From Duganella sp. 1224 (GTDB taxonomy: Bacteria > Pseudomonadota > Gammaproteobacteria > Burkholderiales > Burkholderiaceae_D), in assembly GCF_013408245.1 (NCBI RefSeq), contig NZ_JACBYS010000008.1, positions 62,001-126,000 on the forward strand: a DNA stretch of 64,000 bases, in the 5' to 3' direction. The notes under the pieces are model-generated. The model was not told the origin of the DNA and searched no databases. It saw nothing but the letters and a program-made list of their open reading frames with translations. Numbering within the stretch: the stretch's first letter is position 1; every line of letters begins with the position of its first letter. Of this stretch, positions 20,540-29,527 are shown one piece after another. The position numbers were made by a program, and so were the translations under genes.

Positions 20540-21463
20540 GCGGCTGGCGCTGCGGCGCCACGCGCGGCAGCAGCAGGTGGATGGTGGTGCCGGCGCCGGG
20601 CGCCGCGTCGATGCTGATGCGCCCGCCCAGCACGCCGGTGACCAGGTTGTAGACGATGTTCATGCCCAGCCCGGTGCCGCCTTGCCCCATGCGCTTGCCG
20701 ATCAGGTTGAGCGCGGCCGGCCCGAAGGTGTGGGCCACGGCGCGGTTGGCGGCGACCACGCGGCCGTCGCGGTCGGTCACGGTCAGCGGCAGCGGCGCCA
20801 TGTCGAACAGCGTCTTGAAGCGCGCCTCGGACTCGGACAGCTTGCGCTGCGACTGCTCCAGCTGGGCGATGCGTTCGCGCAGCGCCGCGCTCATGGCGTT
20901 CAGCGCGCGCGTGAAGACGGCGATCTCGTCGTCGCCGTGCACCGGCAAGGCCTTGCTGTAGTCGCCCAGCGCCATCTGGCGCGACTCGCCGGTCAGCGCC
21001 TGCAGCCGGCGGCCGATGCCGTGCGTGAACACGTAGAACATCAGCACCTCCAGCGCGAAGCCGGCCAGCGCGATGACGCAGCTCTGCATCAGCACCTCGT
21101 CGCGCGCCTGGCGCAGGTCGCGCGTGCTGAGGCCGAAGTTGATGCTGCCGATGCGGTTGTCGGCCAGCAGCAGCGGCGCGCGCGCGTGCAGCATGGCGCC
21201 GCTGAGCAGCGTGCGCGCGCCCTGGACGCGGGCGCCGCCCGCGCGCAGCGCCGGCTGCAGCGGCATGTCGCGCTTGCCGACGGCGATGATCGGCTGCTCG
21301 CGCTCGTCCAGGATGGTGAGGTAGCGCAGGAAGCTGTCGTCCGGATCGGACAGCATTTCGGTCAGGTAGTTGTTCAGTTCAGGCAGCCGGCCAAGCGTGG
21401 CGTAGGGGCTGAGGGAGAGAGAGAGGGAGGGCGCAGCGATAAACTTAAAACGGTCACGCCTTG
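20517..21463 (-). pseudogene. Membrane sensor histidine kinase with the catalytic core deleted
   Basis: The open frame from the ATG at 21356 encodes, in order, part of a periplasmic sensor region (LNNYLTEMLSDPDDSFLRYLTILD), a membrane helix (about residues 90-110), a HAMP linker, a coiled segment (LREQS-like RERIAQLEQSQRKLSESEARF) and the start of a PAS domain (LTVTDRDGRVVAANRAV). It then jumps directly to the last HATPase box (GQGGTGLGMNIVYNLVTG). The histidine domain and the N and G1 boxes are missing. The 5' end also looks damaged: a GTG at 21463, preceded by AAGG, starts a frame (MTVLSLSLR) that meets a CT-rich microsatellite and stops. It lies downstream of a PstS-like gene and a porin, where an intact kinase is expected. 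Confidence 0.7.
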
Positions 21464-21529
21464 TGGCGAGGCCAGGAGCGCAGGGGCCCGCCGCGCGGGT
21501 GGCGCGGCGGGCGGGCAGGGCGACCTGGA

Positions 21530-21937
21530 TTAAGGCAGCGTCAAGATCACTTTGACGGTATCGTCAACTGCCGACTTGTCAATATAGCCGATTGCTTTCG
21601 GATCGGCAGCTACCGCCTTCTTCACCTCGGCGCTGTTGGGGAATTCCTTCGGCGGCGTGGCCTTGCCGGTGAACACCAGCTTGGACCACAGGGCCTTGAC
21701 CTGGGCCGCGTCCTTGTCCGCCACCTTCTTGTAGAACTCGTTGCGGATGGCCGAGCCATCGGCCTGGTCGACCGGCGTGAACAGGTTGGATTTGCCGAGG
21801 AAGAATTGCGACGCCTGTTCCGAGAACATGCGCGTGGCCGGATTCTGCTTGCTGACGATGACGACGATTTCCGCCGATGCCGGCAGCAGGGCGCCGCCCA
21901 GCACGGACAGCAGCAACACACTGATAAGCTTTTTCAT
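21530..21937 (-). CDS. Small PstS-like phosphate/anion-binding protein
   Basis: The 135 aa protein has a signal peptide (MKKLISVLLLSVLGGALLPASA) followed by a single PBP-like domain: IVVIVSKQNPATRM.SEQASQFFLGKSN, FYKKVADKD.AQVKALWSKLVFTGKATPP, and the closing KAIGYIDKSAVDDTVKVI. These short proteins are annotated as phosphate ABC transporter substrate-binding family members, but no ABC transporter is nearby. It lies 16 bases downstream of a porin gene and ahead of a decayed sensor kinase; a porin / binding protein / kinase set suggests an outer-membrane sensing unit rather than phosphate uptake. Confidence 0.8.
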   Translation of the reverse strand: MKKLISVLLLSVLGGALLPASAEIVVIVSKQNPATRMFSEQASQFFLGKSNLFTPVDQADGSAIRNEFYKKVADKDAAQVKALWSKLVFTGKATPPKEFPNSAEVKKAVAADPKAIGYIDKSAVDDTVKVILTLP

Positions 21938-21953
21938 TGTAGGTATCTTTCGC

Positions 21954-23171
21954 TCAGAATACGAAGTCCAGGCCGGCGGCGACCACGGTGACGTCCTTGT
22001 TGTAGCCGGCGGCCGGCACGTTGATCAGCAGGCCGGATTTGGCCTTGGGCTTGACGCGGTCGACCTGCACCTTCAGCGCCAGCGATTTGGCGAAGTCCCA
22101 GCGCACGCCGATGATGTCGGAGCTCTGCTCGGCCGAGGTCAGCAGGCCGGTGACGGCGGCGTTCAGCGCCGGCACTTTGGCCAGCGCGGCCGGCGGGGTG
22201 ACCGAGCTGCCGGCGCCCTTGGCCGAGGCGTGGGCGTAGTACGGCAGCACTTTGCCGACGCGGTAGCCGGCCATCGCGTACCAGGCGTTGGTGTCCGGCA
22301 GGTAGACAGCGTCCTTGGCGCGGCGCTGCGCGTACTCGGCCTGGGCGACGATGTTGTTCCAGTCCATGGTGCCGCCGACCGAGGTGAAGGCGATCTTCTT
22401 GCCGGTGCGGAAGGTCAGGTCGGCGGCCAGCTGGCCGAAGCCGACGCCGGTCAGCGTGTTGGTCAGGGCGTTGATCGGCTGGATGTCGTTGATCTTCAGG
22501 TCGGCGCGCGCATGGGCGAAGCGCAGCAGGAACGGGCCGTATTCGCCGGCCACGCTGAAGCCGGCGGCTGGCGCGCGGTAGGTGGCGGTGGAACCGGCGC
22601 CGGACGACACGAACAGCTTGCCGCGGCTGACGCCGGCGAAGGCCTGGGCGGTGACGTTGAGGTCGCCGAAAGCGTGCTGGTAGTTGATGTCGGCGCCGTC
22701 CGAGTTTTCAATCGGCGCCTGGCCGTACAGTTCGATCGGCGGGCGCATCATGGTGTTGGCGTAGCCGACGTTCTGGTAGTCGGAAATCAGGAAAGTCGGC
22801 ACCACCACGCGGCCGACGCGTACCGACACCTCGTCGTTGATGCGGGCTTTGAGGAAGGCCCAGGTCAGGTCGGTGGTGAAGCTGTGTTCGGTGGCCTTGC
22901 GGGTCAGCACCTGCGCGGTGCCGGACAGCCAGTCGTTGATCTTATAGGTCGCCTGCAGGCCGAGGTTGGTGTCGAGGCCGATGCGGGCGCTGTCGCCGAC
23001 GCCGTCGGCCTGGTTGTAGCGGGCGAATTTCACGTCGTCGGTATTGCTCTTGGCCACGCCCAGCGTGCCAAAGCCGCTGATGCTCAGGTTGCCATCGTCG
23101 AGGGCGCCAGCTTGCGCCTGCGCGGCGGCGGTGGCAGCGAGTACGGCAGCTACTAACAGTTGCTTTTTCAT
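21954..23171 (-). CDS. Outer-membrane porin-like beta-barrel protein
   Basis: The 405 aa protein begins with a signal peptide (MKKQLLVAAVLAATAAAQAQA) and continues in short alternating strands typical of a general porin (LSISGFGTLGVAKSN, LQATYKINDWLSGTAQVLTRK, GRVVVPTFLISDYQNVGYAN). It ends in Phe (AAGLDFVF), the BAM recognition signal. The longer open frame upstream is rejected because the ATG at 23171 opens the signal peptide. Confidence 0.85.
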   Translation of the reverse strand: MKKQLLVAAVLAATAAAQAQAGALDDGNLSISGFGTLGVAKSNTDDVKFARYNQADGVGDSARIGLDTNLGLQATYKINDWLSGTAQVLTRKATEHSFTTDLTWAFLKARINDEVSVRVGRVVVPTFLISDYQNVGYANTMMRPPIELYGQAPIENSDGADINYQHAFGDLNVTAQAFAGVSRGKLFVSSGAGSTATYRAPAAGFSVAGEYGPFLLRFAHARADLKINDIQPINALTNTLTGVGFGQLAADLTFRTGKKIAFTSVGGTMDWNNIVAQAEYAQRRAKDAVYLPDTNAWYAMAGYRVGKVLPYYAHASAKGAGSSVTPPAALAKVPALNAAVTGLLTSAEQSSDIIGVRWDFAKSLALKVQVDRVKPKAKSGLLINVPAAGYNKDVTVVAAGLDFVF

Positions 23172-23497
23172 GAGTTCAATCCTAGGGGGTTGTTGTGGTG
23201 TGACGGTGATCCGTCTGTTCTTGCTGTGGTCGATGCGGGGATGGGGCATGCGCTTATTACCTTAGTCCAGTTTCCCAAAAGCATCAAAGAAGTAAACGAT
23301 AAACCGAACGAACGTACTAATTTTCTGTGGTTTTTCTGCAAAAAACACTGTAGAAACAACAGGTTGTACGATATCTCTACAGTGACGTTTCATTAAATTT
23401 GCCGTTCTGGCATGGTGACCGGCGGTTGCGGTCCACGCGCCCGGCGCGCCAGGCATTACAATAGCGGCTTCCCCTTTACCCCCACGAGATCGAGACC
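23172..23497. promoter_or_regulatory. Divergent promoter region between porin and argJ
   Basis: No gene is seen in these 326 bases. The middle (23270-23400) is AT-rich. It contains an inverted repeat, CACTGTAGA at 23345-23353 and TCTACAGTG at 23375-23383, with a 21-base spacer: a possible operator for the porin. TACAAT at 23457-23462 is a possible -10 for argJ, about 36 bases before its ATG. Confidence 0.45.
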
Positions 23498-24736
23498 ATG
23501 GCCGTCAATTCCCCCCTGCCCATCGCCGCTGACCTGAAGCCCGTCGCCGGCATTGAAATCGGCTACGCCGAAGCCGGCATCAAGAAGCCGAACCGCAAGG
23601 ATGTGCTGGTGATGAAGCTGGCGCCGACCGCCACCGTGGCCGGCGTGTTCACGCTGAACCGCTTCTGCGCGGCGCCGGTGCAGATTTCCAAGGCCCACCT
23701 GGCCGCCGCGCAAACCAGCGGCAAGCCGATCGCCGCGCTGCTGGTCAACACCGGCAACGCCAACGCCGGCACCGGCGAGCTGGGCCTGTCTCTGGCCAAC
23801 GAAACCTGCGCCGCGCTGGCGGCCCAGCTGGGCGTCGAGCCGGCCCAGATCCTGCCATTCTCGACCGGCGTGATCCTGGAGCCGCTGCCGGCCGCCAAGG
23901 TCATCGCCGGCCTGCCGCAGGCCATCGCCGGCCTCAAGGCCGACAACTGGTTCAATGCCGCCGAAGCCATCATGACCACCGACACGCAGCCCAAGGCCGG
24001 CTCGCGCACCGTCACCATCGGCGGCCACACGGTGATCATGACCGGCATCTCCAAGGGCGCCGGCATGATCAAGCCGAACATGGCCACCATGCTGGGCTAC
24101 CTGGCGTTCGACGCCAAGGTGGCGCAGCCGGTGCTGGACCAGCTGGTCAAGCACGCGGCCGACCACTCGTTCAACTGCATCACCATCGACGGCGACACCT
24201 CGACCAACGATTCCTTCATGCTGATCGCCACCGGCGCCGGCACGCTGGAGATCACCTCGGTCGAGCAGCCGGAATACGCGCAGCTGCGCGACGCCGTCAC
24301 CGAGTTGTCGCTGTTCCTGGCGCAGGCCATCGTGCGCGACGGCGAGGGCGCAACCAAGTTCATGAGCATCATCGTGGAAGAGGGCGCCAGCGTGGAAGAG
24401 TGCCGCAAGATCGCCTACTCGATCGGCCACTCGCCGCTGGTCAAGACCGCCTTCTTCGCCTCCGACCCCAACCTGGGCCGCATCCTGGCCGCGATCGGCT
24501 ACGCCGGCGTTGACGACCTCGACGTGTCGAAGCTGAACCTGTACCTGGACGATGTGTGGGTGGCCAAGAACGGCGGCCGCAATCCGGACTACAAGGAAGA
24601 AGATGGCCAGCGCGTGATGAAGCAGAGCGAGATCACCGTGCGCGTCAAGCTGGCGCGCGGCGCGGCCACGGCCACCGTGTACACCTGCGACCTGTCGCAC
24701 GATTACGTGTCGATCAACGCCGACTACCGTTCCTGA
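23498..24736 (+). CDS. argJ: Bifunctional ornithine acetyltransferase / N-acetylglutamate synthase ArgJ
   Basis: ArgJ moves the acetyl group from N-acetylornithine to glutamate in arginine synthesis, and can also make N-acetylglutamate from acetyl-CoA. At 412 aa it has the self-cleavage site KPNMATMLG, with Thr197 becoming the N-terminal nucleophile of the beta chain. SKGAGMI ahead of it, [10 protein letters not shown] and the [17 protein letters not shown] motif are conserved. The C-terminus closes with [13 protein letters not shown], as in the family. Confidence 0.97.
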   Translation: MAVNSPLPIAADLKPVAGIEIGYAEAGIKKPNRKDVLVMKLAPTATVAGVFTLNRFCAAPVQISKAHLAAAQTSGKPIAALLVNTGNANAGTGELGLSLANETCAALAAQLGVEPAQILPFSTGVILEPLPAAKVIAGLPQAIAGLKADNWFNAAEAIMTTDTQPKAGSRTVTIGGHTVIMTGISKGAGMIKPNMATMLGYLAFDAKVAQPVLDQLVKHAADHSFNCITIDGDTSTNDSFMLIATGAGTLEITSVEQPEYAQLRDAVTELSLFLAQAIVRDGEGATKFMSIIVEEGASVEECRKIAYSIGHSPLVKTAFFASDPNLGRILAAIGYAGVDDLDVSKLNLYLDDVWVAKNGGRNPDYKEEDGQRVMKQSEITVRVKLARGAATATVYTCDLSHDYVSINADYRS

Positions 24737-24737
24737 G

Positions 24738-25607
24738 ATGGCGGACGCTCTCGCACAATTCCTGGCGCGCGCCGAGGCGCTGCTGGCGCGCGTGGAAGCC
24801 ATCCTGCCGCCGCCCGCGCCGCAGCCGGAGTGGGAGCGCGGCTTTGCGTTCCGCTGGCGCAAGCGCGCCAACGCCGCCAGCTATCTGCAGGCGGTGGCGC
24901 ATGTGTCCAACATCGCGCTGGACGATCTGCAGCACATCGGTCCGCAGAAAGAGCAGATCGAGCAGAACACGCGCCAGTTCGTGGCGGGCAAGCCGGCCAA
25001 CAACGTCTTGCTGACCGGCGCGCGCGGCACCGGCAAGTCATCGCTGATCAAGGCTTGCCTGAACCAGTTCGCCAAGGACGGCCTGCGCCTGATCGAGGTC
25101 GACAAGGCCGACCTGGCCGAGCTGCCGGACATCGTCGATCTGGTGGCCGGGCGGCCGGAGCGCTTCATCCTCTTCTGCGACGACCTGTCGTTTGAAGAGG
25201 GCGAGAGCGGCTACAAGGCACTGAAGGTGGCACTGGACGGCAGCATCTCGGCGCAGTCGGACAACGTGCTGATTTACGCCACGTCGAACCGCCGCCACCT
25301 GCTGCCGGAGCGCATGTCCGACAACATGAGCTACAAGCACGACGAGCACGGCGACCTGCATCCGGGTGAAACGGTGGAGGAGAAGATTTCGCTGTCCGAG
25401 CGCTTTGGCCTGTGGCTGACGTTCTATCCGTTCAAGCAGGATGATTACCTGACCATCGTCGCGCACTGGCTGGCGTCGCTGGGCTGCAGCGCGGCGCAGA
25501 TCGAGGCGGCGCGCGCCGACGCCCTGCGCTGGGCCTTGCAGCGCGGCTCGCGCTCGGGCCGCGTGGCGTGGCAGTTCGCCAAGGATTACGCGGGGAAGCT
25601 GGCATGA
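24738..25607 (+). CDS. DUF815 AAA-type ATPase
   Basis: The 289 aa protein has a Walker A GARGTGKSS near residue 94, a Walker B FILFCDDLSFEEGE and the sensor-like ATSNRRHLLPE motif; this set defines DUF815, a AAA+ relative of unknown function. A polar N-terminal helix region precedes the P-loop. It starts one base after the argJ stop and overlaps the nudix gene by 4 bases, so it belongs to the argJ operon. Confidence 0.88.
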   Translation: MADALAQFLARAEALLARVEAILPPPAPQPEWERGFAFRWRKRANAASYLQAVAHVSNIALDDLQHIGPQKEQIEQNTRQFVAGKPANNVLLTGARGTGKSSLIKACLNQFAKDGLRLIEVDKADLAELPDIVDLVAGRPERFILFCDDLSFEEGESGYKALKVALDGSISAQSDNVLIYATSNRRHLLPERMSDNMSYKHDEHGDLHPGETVEEKISLSERFGLWLTFYPFKQDDYLTIVAHWLASLGCSAAQIEAARADALRWALQRGSRSGRVAWQFAKDYAGKLA

Positions 25608-26002
25608 CGCACAAGCCTGTGGATGTGGCGGTGGGCATCCTGGTCAAGCCGGATGGCGACGTGCTGCTGGGCCAGCGTCCGGCCGGCAAGCCATATGAAG
25701 GGTACTGGGAATTCCCCGGCGGTAAGGTCGATCCGGGCGAGACGGTGCTGGAGGCGCTGAAGCGCGAGTTCGTGGAGGAGCTGGGCCTGACGATCCATAG
25801 TGCCGAGGAGTGGTGCGGCGTGGAGTATGTGTATCCGCACGCGCACGTGCGGCTGCATTTCTTCATCAGCCGCGACTGGTCGGGGGAGCCGCAGAGTCTG
25901 GAAGGGCAGGCGTTCGCGTGGCAGGGGACGGTCGGGGTGGAGCCGCTGTTGCCCGCGACGATACCGCTGTTGGAATGGCTGGAGCAGGTGCGCTATCGCT
26001 GA
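25604..26002 (+). CDS. MutT-type nudix hydrolase
   Basis: This is probably an 8-oxo-dGTP diphosphatase that clears oxidised nucleotides. The 132 aa protein has a complete nudix box, GGKVDPGETVLEALKREFVEELGL, with all catalytic Glu residues, preceded by GYWEFP as in MutT. The ATG overlaps the DUF815 stop (ATGA); the longer upstream frame lies inside the previous gene and is rejected. Its place between argJ/DUF815 and yacG is conserved in the group. Confidence 0.9.
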   Translation: MTHKPVDVAVGILVKPDGDVLLGQRPAGKPYEGYWEFPGGKVDPGETVLEALKREFVEELGLTIHSAEEWCGVEYVYPHAHVRLHFFISRDWSGEPQSLEGQAFAWQGTVGVEPLLPATIPLLEWLEQVRYR

Positions 26003-26019
26003 ACCCCAAGGCAACTGCT

Positions 26020-26049
26020 GGGGTCTGTCCCCGAACGGGGACAGACCCC
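26020..26049. repeat. GGGGTCTG-type perfect hairpin, copy 1
   Basis: A perfect inverted repeat of 13 bases per arm (GGGGTCTGTCCCC at 26020-26032 and its complement at 26037-26049) with a GAAC loop. A sister copy at 55286-55315 has the same arms except for a compensated T/A exchange. Both sit just past the end of a gene; they have no T tail, so they are dispersed hairpins rather than classical terminators. Confidence 0.85.
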
Positions 26050-26066
26050 GCCGCCGGTTTGCGGGG

Positions 26067-26240
26067 TTATTCCTCGTCGTGCGCGTCTTTCGGCGGCGCG
26101 GCCGGGATCACATATTTTTCCTCGGCCCAGGCGCCCAGGTCGATTTTCTTGCAGCGTTCCGAGCAGAACGGGCGAAACTTGTTTTCCGGCTTCCACTCCA
26201 CTTTGGCGGAGCAGGTCGGGCATTCAACTACAGTGGTCAT
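26067..26240 (-). CDS. yacG: DNA gyrase inhibitor / zinc protein YacG
   Basis: This is a 57 aa zinc-finger protein that binds GyrB and inhibits gyrase in E. coli. The small ORF reads [16 protein letters not shown], with CPTC near residue 7, and then [22 protein letters not shown], the YacG signature with the second Cys pair. It ends in an acidic tail. It lies just downstream of zapD in the same direction (8 bases apart), as in many proteobacteria, where yacG follows coaE and zapD. Confidence 0.95.
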   Translation of the reverse strand: MTTVVECPTCSAKVEWKPENKFRPFCSERCKKIDLGAWAEEKYVIPAAPPKDAHDEE

Positions 26241-26248
26241 GGGTATCG

Positions 26249-27004
26249 TCAGAAGTTACAGAGCGTGAGCTCGAATGGTACATCATCTTCCAACGGCTTG
26301 GGTTTCAGGTCGCCGCCCTGCGAGGTGAAGCGCACCCACAGCATGTACTTGTTGGCGGAAATCTCCGGGATCGCACCCTGCGATGCATCCAGCGTCAGGC
26401 GCAGCATCTGGTACACCTTGCCTTGCAACATTTGCTGATAGCTGCCGGCCGCCGCGATCATCTTGACCGGCGCGCCCGAGTCGCGCAGCAGGCGCAGCAC
26501 CAGGCCCAGCGCGTCGAACAGCGGCGCCAGCGGCGTGAACCAGTTGATGATGTCGTTGAAGCGCGCCTCCGCCGGCCGCTGCTGCCAGGCGTAGTACGAC
26601 GGCAGATCAAACTCGCAGGCGCCGCCAGGAATGATGGTGCGGCCGCGGATGCTCATCAGCCATTCGTTGTCGCGCACGTTCTGGCCGGTCTTGCCCTGCG
26701 CCGCCACCAGCGCGCTGCTGACGCCGTCCACCTCGGCGAGGATGGCGTCCAGCATGTCCGGTGCGACGTTGGGGTTCATGCGGTAGCCCAGCAGCGTCTG
26801 GCGCTGGCGCTCCAGTTCCTGCAGCAGGTCGGATTTCAGGTCGGCGCGGCCGGCCACTTCCAGCATGTCGAAGATGGTGGCCAGCGCAACGTGGTGCTGC
26901 ATTGGATGTTCTTGATGCACAAAGAACTTGAATTTCTCGTACAAATCCTCCAGGCGCAACAACGTGCGGATGCGCTCGTTGAAAGGATATTCGTAGACGA
27001 TCAA
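26249..27004 (-). CDS. zapD: Cell division protein ZapD
   Basis: ZapD bundles FtsZ filaments at the Z ring. The 251 aa protein opens with [18 protein letters not shown], diagnostic for this family, and has the [11 protein letters not shown] motif and a C-terminal [13 protein letters not shown]. The start is a TTG at 27004 (M-I-V-Y-E-Y) with GAGGGA a few bases upstream; no ATG is available closer. It is transcribed after coaE and before yacG. Confidence 0.95.
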   Translation of the reverse strand: MIVYEYPFNERIRTLLRLEDLYEKFKFFVHQEHPMQHHVALATIFDMLEVAGRADLKSDLLQELERQRQTLLGYRMNPNVAPDMLDAILAEVDGVSSALVAAQGKTGQNVRDNEWLMSIRGRTIIPGGACEFDLPSYYAWQQRPAEARFNDIINWFTPLAPLFDALGLVLRLLRDSGAPVKMIAAAGSYQQMLQGKVYQMLRLTLDASQGAIPEISANKYMLWVRFTSQGGDLKPKPLEDDVPFELTLCNF

Positions 27005-27105
27005 AATAACATCCCTCTATAGATGGACCTGAATTCTCGTGATTTTGAAGCAAGCCAAGCAAAATTACAAACGTTGCGAAGGCATTATTGCCCTAATCCG
27101 CGAAA

Positions 27106-27714
27106 TTACCAGCGAATTTGCAGATATAACTGGTGCAAACGCTCGACTTGCGCCTCCAAATCGGCAATTCCTGCATTATTGATAATGATATCGTCCGCCG
27201 CCGCCAGCCGTTGCGCCCGGCTTACCTGCGCCGCCATGATGGCGCGGACCTGCGCTTCCGGCAAATGGTTACGCGCCATCACGCGGGCAATTTGCACTTG
27301 TTCGTCACAGTCTACCGCCAATACGCGCGTGACCCGTGCACGCCACGTGCCCGATTCGATCAGCAAAGGCACGGCGTAGATCACGTAGGCGCCGGTGGCG
27401 GCAGCGCCGGCGGCCAGCGCGGCGTCGCGGATGCGCGGGTGCAGGATGGCCTCCAGCCGCGCCTTGGCGGCGGCGTCGCTGAACACCAGCGCGCGCATGC
27501 GGGCGCGGTCCATGGCGCCGCTGGCGTCGGCGAATTCGGCGCCGAAGGCGGCCACGATGGCCGGCATCGCCGGGCCATGCGGCGCGGTCATGCCGTGGGC
27601 GATGACGTCGGTGTCGACGATGGTGGCGCCGCGCGCGGCAAACATGTCGGCCACCGTGCTCTTGCCGCTGCCGATGCCGCCGGTCAGGCCGATGGCGAAC
27701 GGAGCGCCGCTCAT
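27106..27714 (-). CDS. coaE: Dephospho-CoA kinase
   Basis: CoaE phosphorylates dephospho-CoA in the last step of coenzyme A synthesis. The 202 aa protein has the P-loop [12 protein letters not shown] at residues 9-20, the DTDVIAH motif, PLLIESGTW and [15 protein letters not shown]. It starts inside the pilD stop (ATGA overlap); an open frame upstream runs through pilD and is not coding. Confidence 0.96.
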   Translation of the reverse strand: MSGAPFAIGLTGGIGSGKSTVADMFAARGATIVDTDVIAHGMTAPHGPAMPAIVAAFGAEFADASGAMDRARMRALVFSDAAAKARLEAILHPRIRDAALAAGAAATGAYVIYAVPLLIESGTWRARVTRVLAVDCDEQVQIARVMARNHLPEAQVRAIMAAQVSRAQRLAAADDIIINNAGIADLEAQVERLHQLYLQIRW

Positions 27715-28583
27715 GGATGAACGATGCCCAGCGTGAACGCGCTCAGCGGCGCGCCGTACAGCATGGCGATCAGGCCGGCCGCGGCCAGGTAGGGACCGAA
27801 CGGAATCGGGTTGTTGCGGCCGCGTTTGGCGAACAGGATCAGGCAGATGCCCACCACCGCGCCCACCACCGACGACAGCAGGATGATGGCCGGCAGCATG
27901 GTCCAGCCCAGCCAGGCGCCCAGCGCCGCCAGCAGCTTGAAGTCGCCGTAGCCCATGCCCTCCTTGCCGGTGGCCAGCTTGAACAGCCAGTACACCGACC
28001 ACAGCGCCAGGTAGCCGGCCGCCGCGCCGATCACCGCGTCCTGCAGCGGCACGTAGGTGCCGTTGAGGTTCATCAGCAGCCCGCCCCACAGCAGCGGGTA
28101 GGTCAGGTCGTCCGGCAGCAGCTGGGTGTCGGCGTCGATGAAGGTCAGCGCGATCAGCGAGTACAGGAAGAACAGCGCGGCCAGGCCGGACCAGCCGCTG
28201 CCGAAGCGCCACACCATCAGCGCCGACAGTGCGCCGGTCAGCAGTTCCACCAGCGGATAGCGTGGCGAGATCGGCGCCTTGCAACTGCTGCACTTGCCGC
28301 GCAGCGCCAGCCAGCTGATGACCGGGATGTTTTCCATCGCGGTGATCTGGTGCCCGCAGTGCGGACAGGCCGAGCGCGGCACCACCAGGTTGTAGCGCGT
28401 GGTGTGCGGCAGCGGCTTGTTGCTTTCTTCCGCCACATAGTTATCCGATTCGCGCTGCATCATGATAGGCAGGCGGTGAATGACGACGTTGAGGAAGCTG
28501 CCGAACAGCAGGCCGAACACACCGGCGATGAGGCTGATGGCCAGGTCGCCGGCGGGGGCGAACAGCAGGGACGATTGCAGCAT
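27711..28583 (-). CDS. pilD: Prepilin peptidase / N-methyltransferase PilD
   Basis: PilD cleaves the leader of type IV prepilins and methylates the new N-terminus, at the inner membrane. The protein is about 290 aa with eight hydrophobic helices. The N-terminal zinc site (CPHCGH ... CSSCKAP) and the two catalytic aspartates in [12 protein letters not shown] and GYGDFKLL are present. I chose the ATG at 28583; an in-frame ATG at 28628 preceded by AAGG is also possible. It overlaps coaE by 4 bases. Confidence 0.94.
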   Translation of the reverse strand: MLQSSLLFAPAGDLAISLIAGVFGLLFGSFLNVVIHRLPIMMQRESDNYVAEESNKPLPHTTRYNLVVPRSACPHCGHQITAMENIPVISWLALRGKCSSCKAPISPRYPLVELLTGALSALMVWRFGSGWSGLAALFFLYSLIALTFIDADTQLLPDDLTYPLLWGGLLMNLNGTYVPLQDAVIGAAAGYLALWSVYWLFKLATGKEGMGYGDFKLLAALGAWLGWTMLPAIILLSSVVGAVVGICLILFAKRGRNNPIPFGPYLAAAGLIAMLYGAPLSAFTLGIVHP

Positions 28584-28706
28584 GGGCGTCAACAATGCAT
28601 GAATGAACAGGCGCCCAGTGTAAAGCATTGCCGCGACCTTGCCGACCCTTTTTCCGATTGCACTACCTCGTCAGAGAGATAGTAAAAACATTGGAACAAT
28701 GGCAAT

Positions 28707-29513
28707 GTGGTAACTCCGTTTTTCCGCTCGGAGCAAATCTTGTCGTTCTCTTTTTTTTTGCTGCTCGGGCTTTTACTGATGTGTGTGGCGCTGGGTGCCG
28801 CCGGCCTGCTGCACTGGCGCCGGGCCAGGCGCGCGTACGAGGACCGTCTGCGCCTGCTGGCCGAGCGCGAACGCGTGGCGGCCACGCTGCACGACACGCT
28901 GCTGCAAAGCATGCAGGGCATGATCCTGCGCTTCCAGGGCGTCGGCCACCGGCTGGCGGCCGACAGTCCGGAACGCGCCACCATCGACCACATCCTTGAC
29001 CAGGCCGACGAAGTGCTGGCCGAGGGCCGCCACCAGATCCTGGCGCTGCGCGTGCCGGTCGTCTACGGCGACAAGCTGAGCCAGGCGTTTGCCGCCATCG
29101 GCCAGTCGCTGCAGGAAAATTACGCCATTCCGTTCAGCATGCGGGTCAGCGGCCGGGTGACGCCGGTCAACGGCGACCGCGGCGAGGACATCTACGCCAT
29201 CGTGCGCGAGGCGCTGTATCACGCCTACCAGCACACCGGGGCCACCGCCGTCGAGCTGGAACTGGTGTATGGCTGCGAGTTCTTCTCGCTCTACGTGCGC
29301 GACAACGGCATGGTCAGCGGGGCACCGCCGCGGGCGCTGCCGGCCATGCGCGAACGGGCCGCGCGGCTGGCCGGCACGGTCGAGCTGCAGACGCTGGCGG
29401 AACAGGGTACTGAAGTGGCGCTGCGCGTGCCGGGCGAGGTGTGCTACCAGATGCCTTGCCAGCCGGGCTGGCGCCACCGGCTGGCGGACTGGCTGCGGCA
29501 ACACATGCACTGA
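28707..29513 (+). CDS. NarX/DesK-type histidine kinase, degenerate ATP site, inserted between pilC and pilD
   Basis: The 268 aa protein has one N-terminal membrane helix (about residues 14-35), then a HisKA_3 domain with the phospho-acceptor His62 in RERVAATLHDTLLQSMQG. The HATPase part is incomplete: the N-box reads REALYHAYQH, with His where Asn is expected, and after DNG the glycine-rich lid is lost (PPRALPAMRERA). It may be inactive or act as a partner or phosphatase. A TTG at 28740 with GGAG upstream is another start. It is on the opposite strand to the pil genes. Confidence 0.75.
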   Translation: MVTPFFRSEQILSFSFFLLLGLLLMCVALGAAGLLHWRRARRAYEDRLRLLAERERVAATLHDTLLQSMQGMILRFQGVGHRLAADSPERATIDHILDQADEVLAEGRHQILALRVPVVYGDKLSQAFAAIGQSLQENYAIPFSMRVSGRVTPVNGDRGEDIYAIVREALYHAYQHTGATAVELELVYGCEFFSLYVRDNGMVSGAPPRALPAMRERAARLAGTVELQTLAEQGTEVALRVPGEVCYQMPCQPGWRHRLADWLRQHMH

Positions 29514-29527
29514 GCCCATGCACTGCG

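Noticed and set aside
26100-26240. Plus-strand open frame overlapping yacG
   Set aside because: The minus-strand frame encodes a clear YacG with two Cys pairs.
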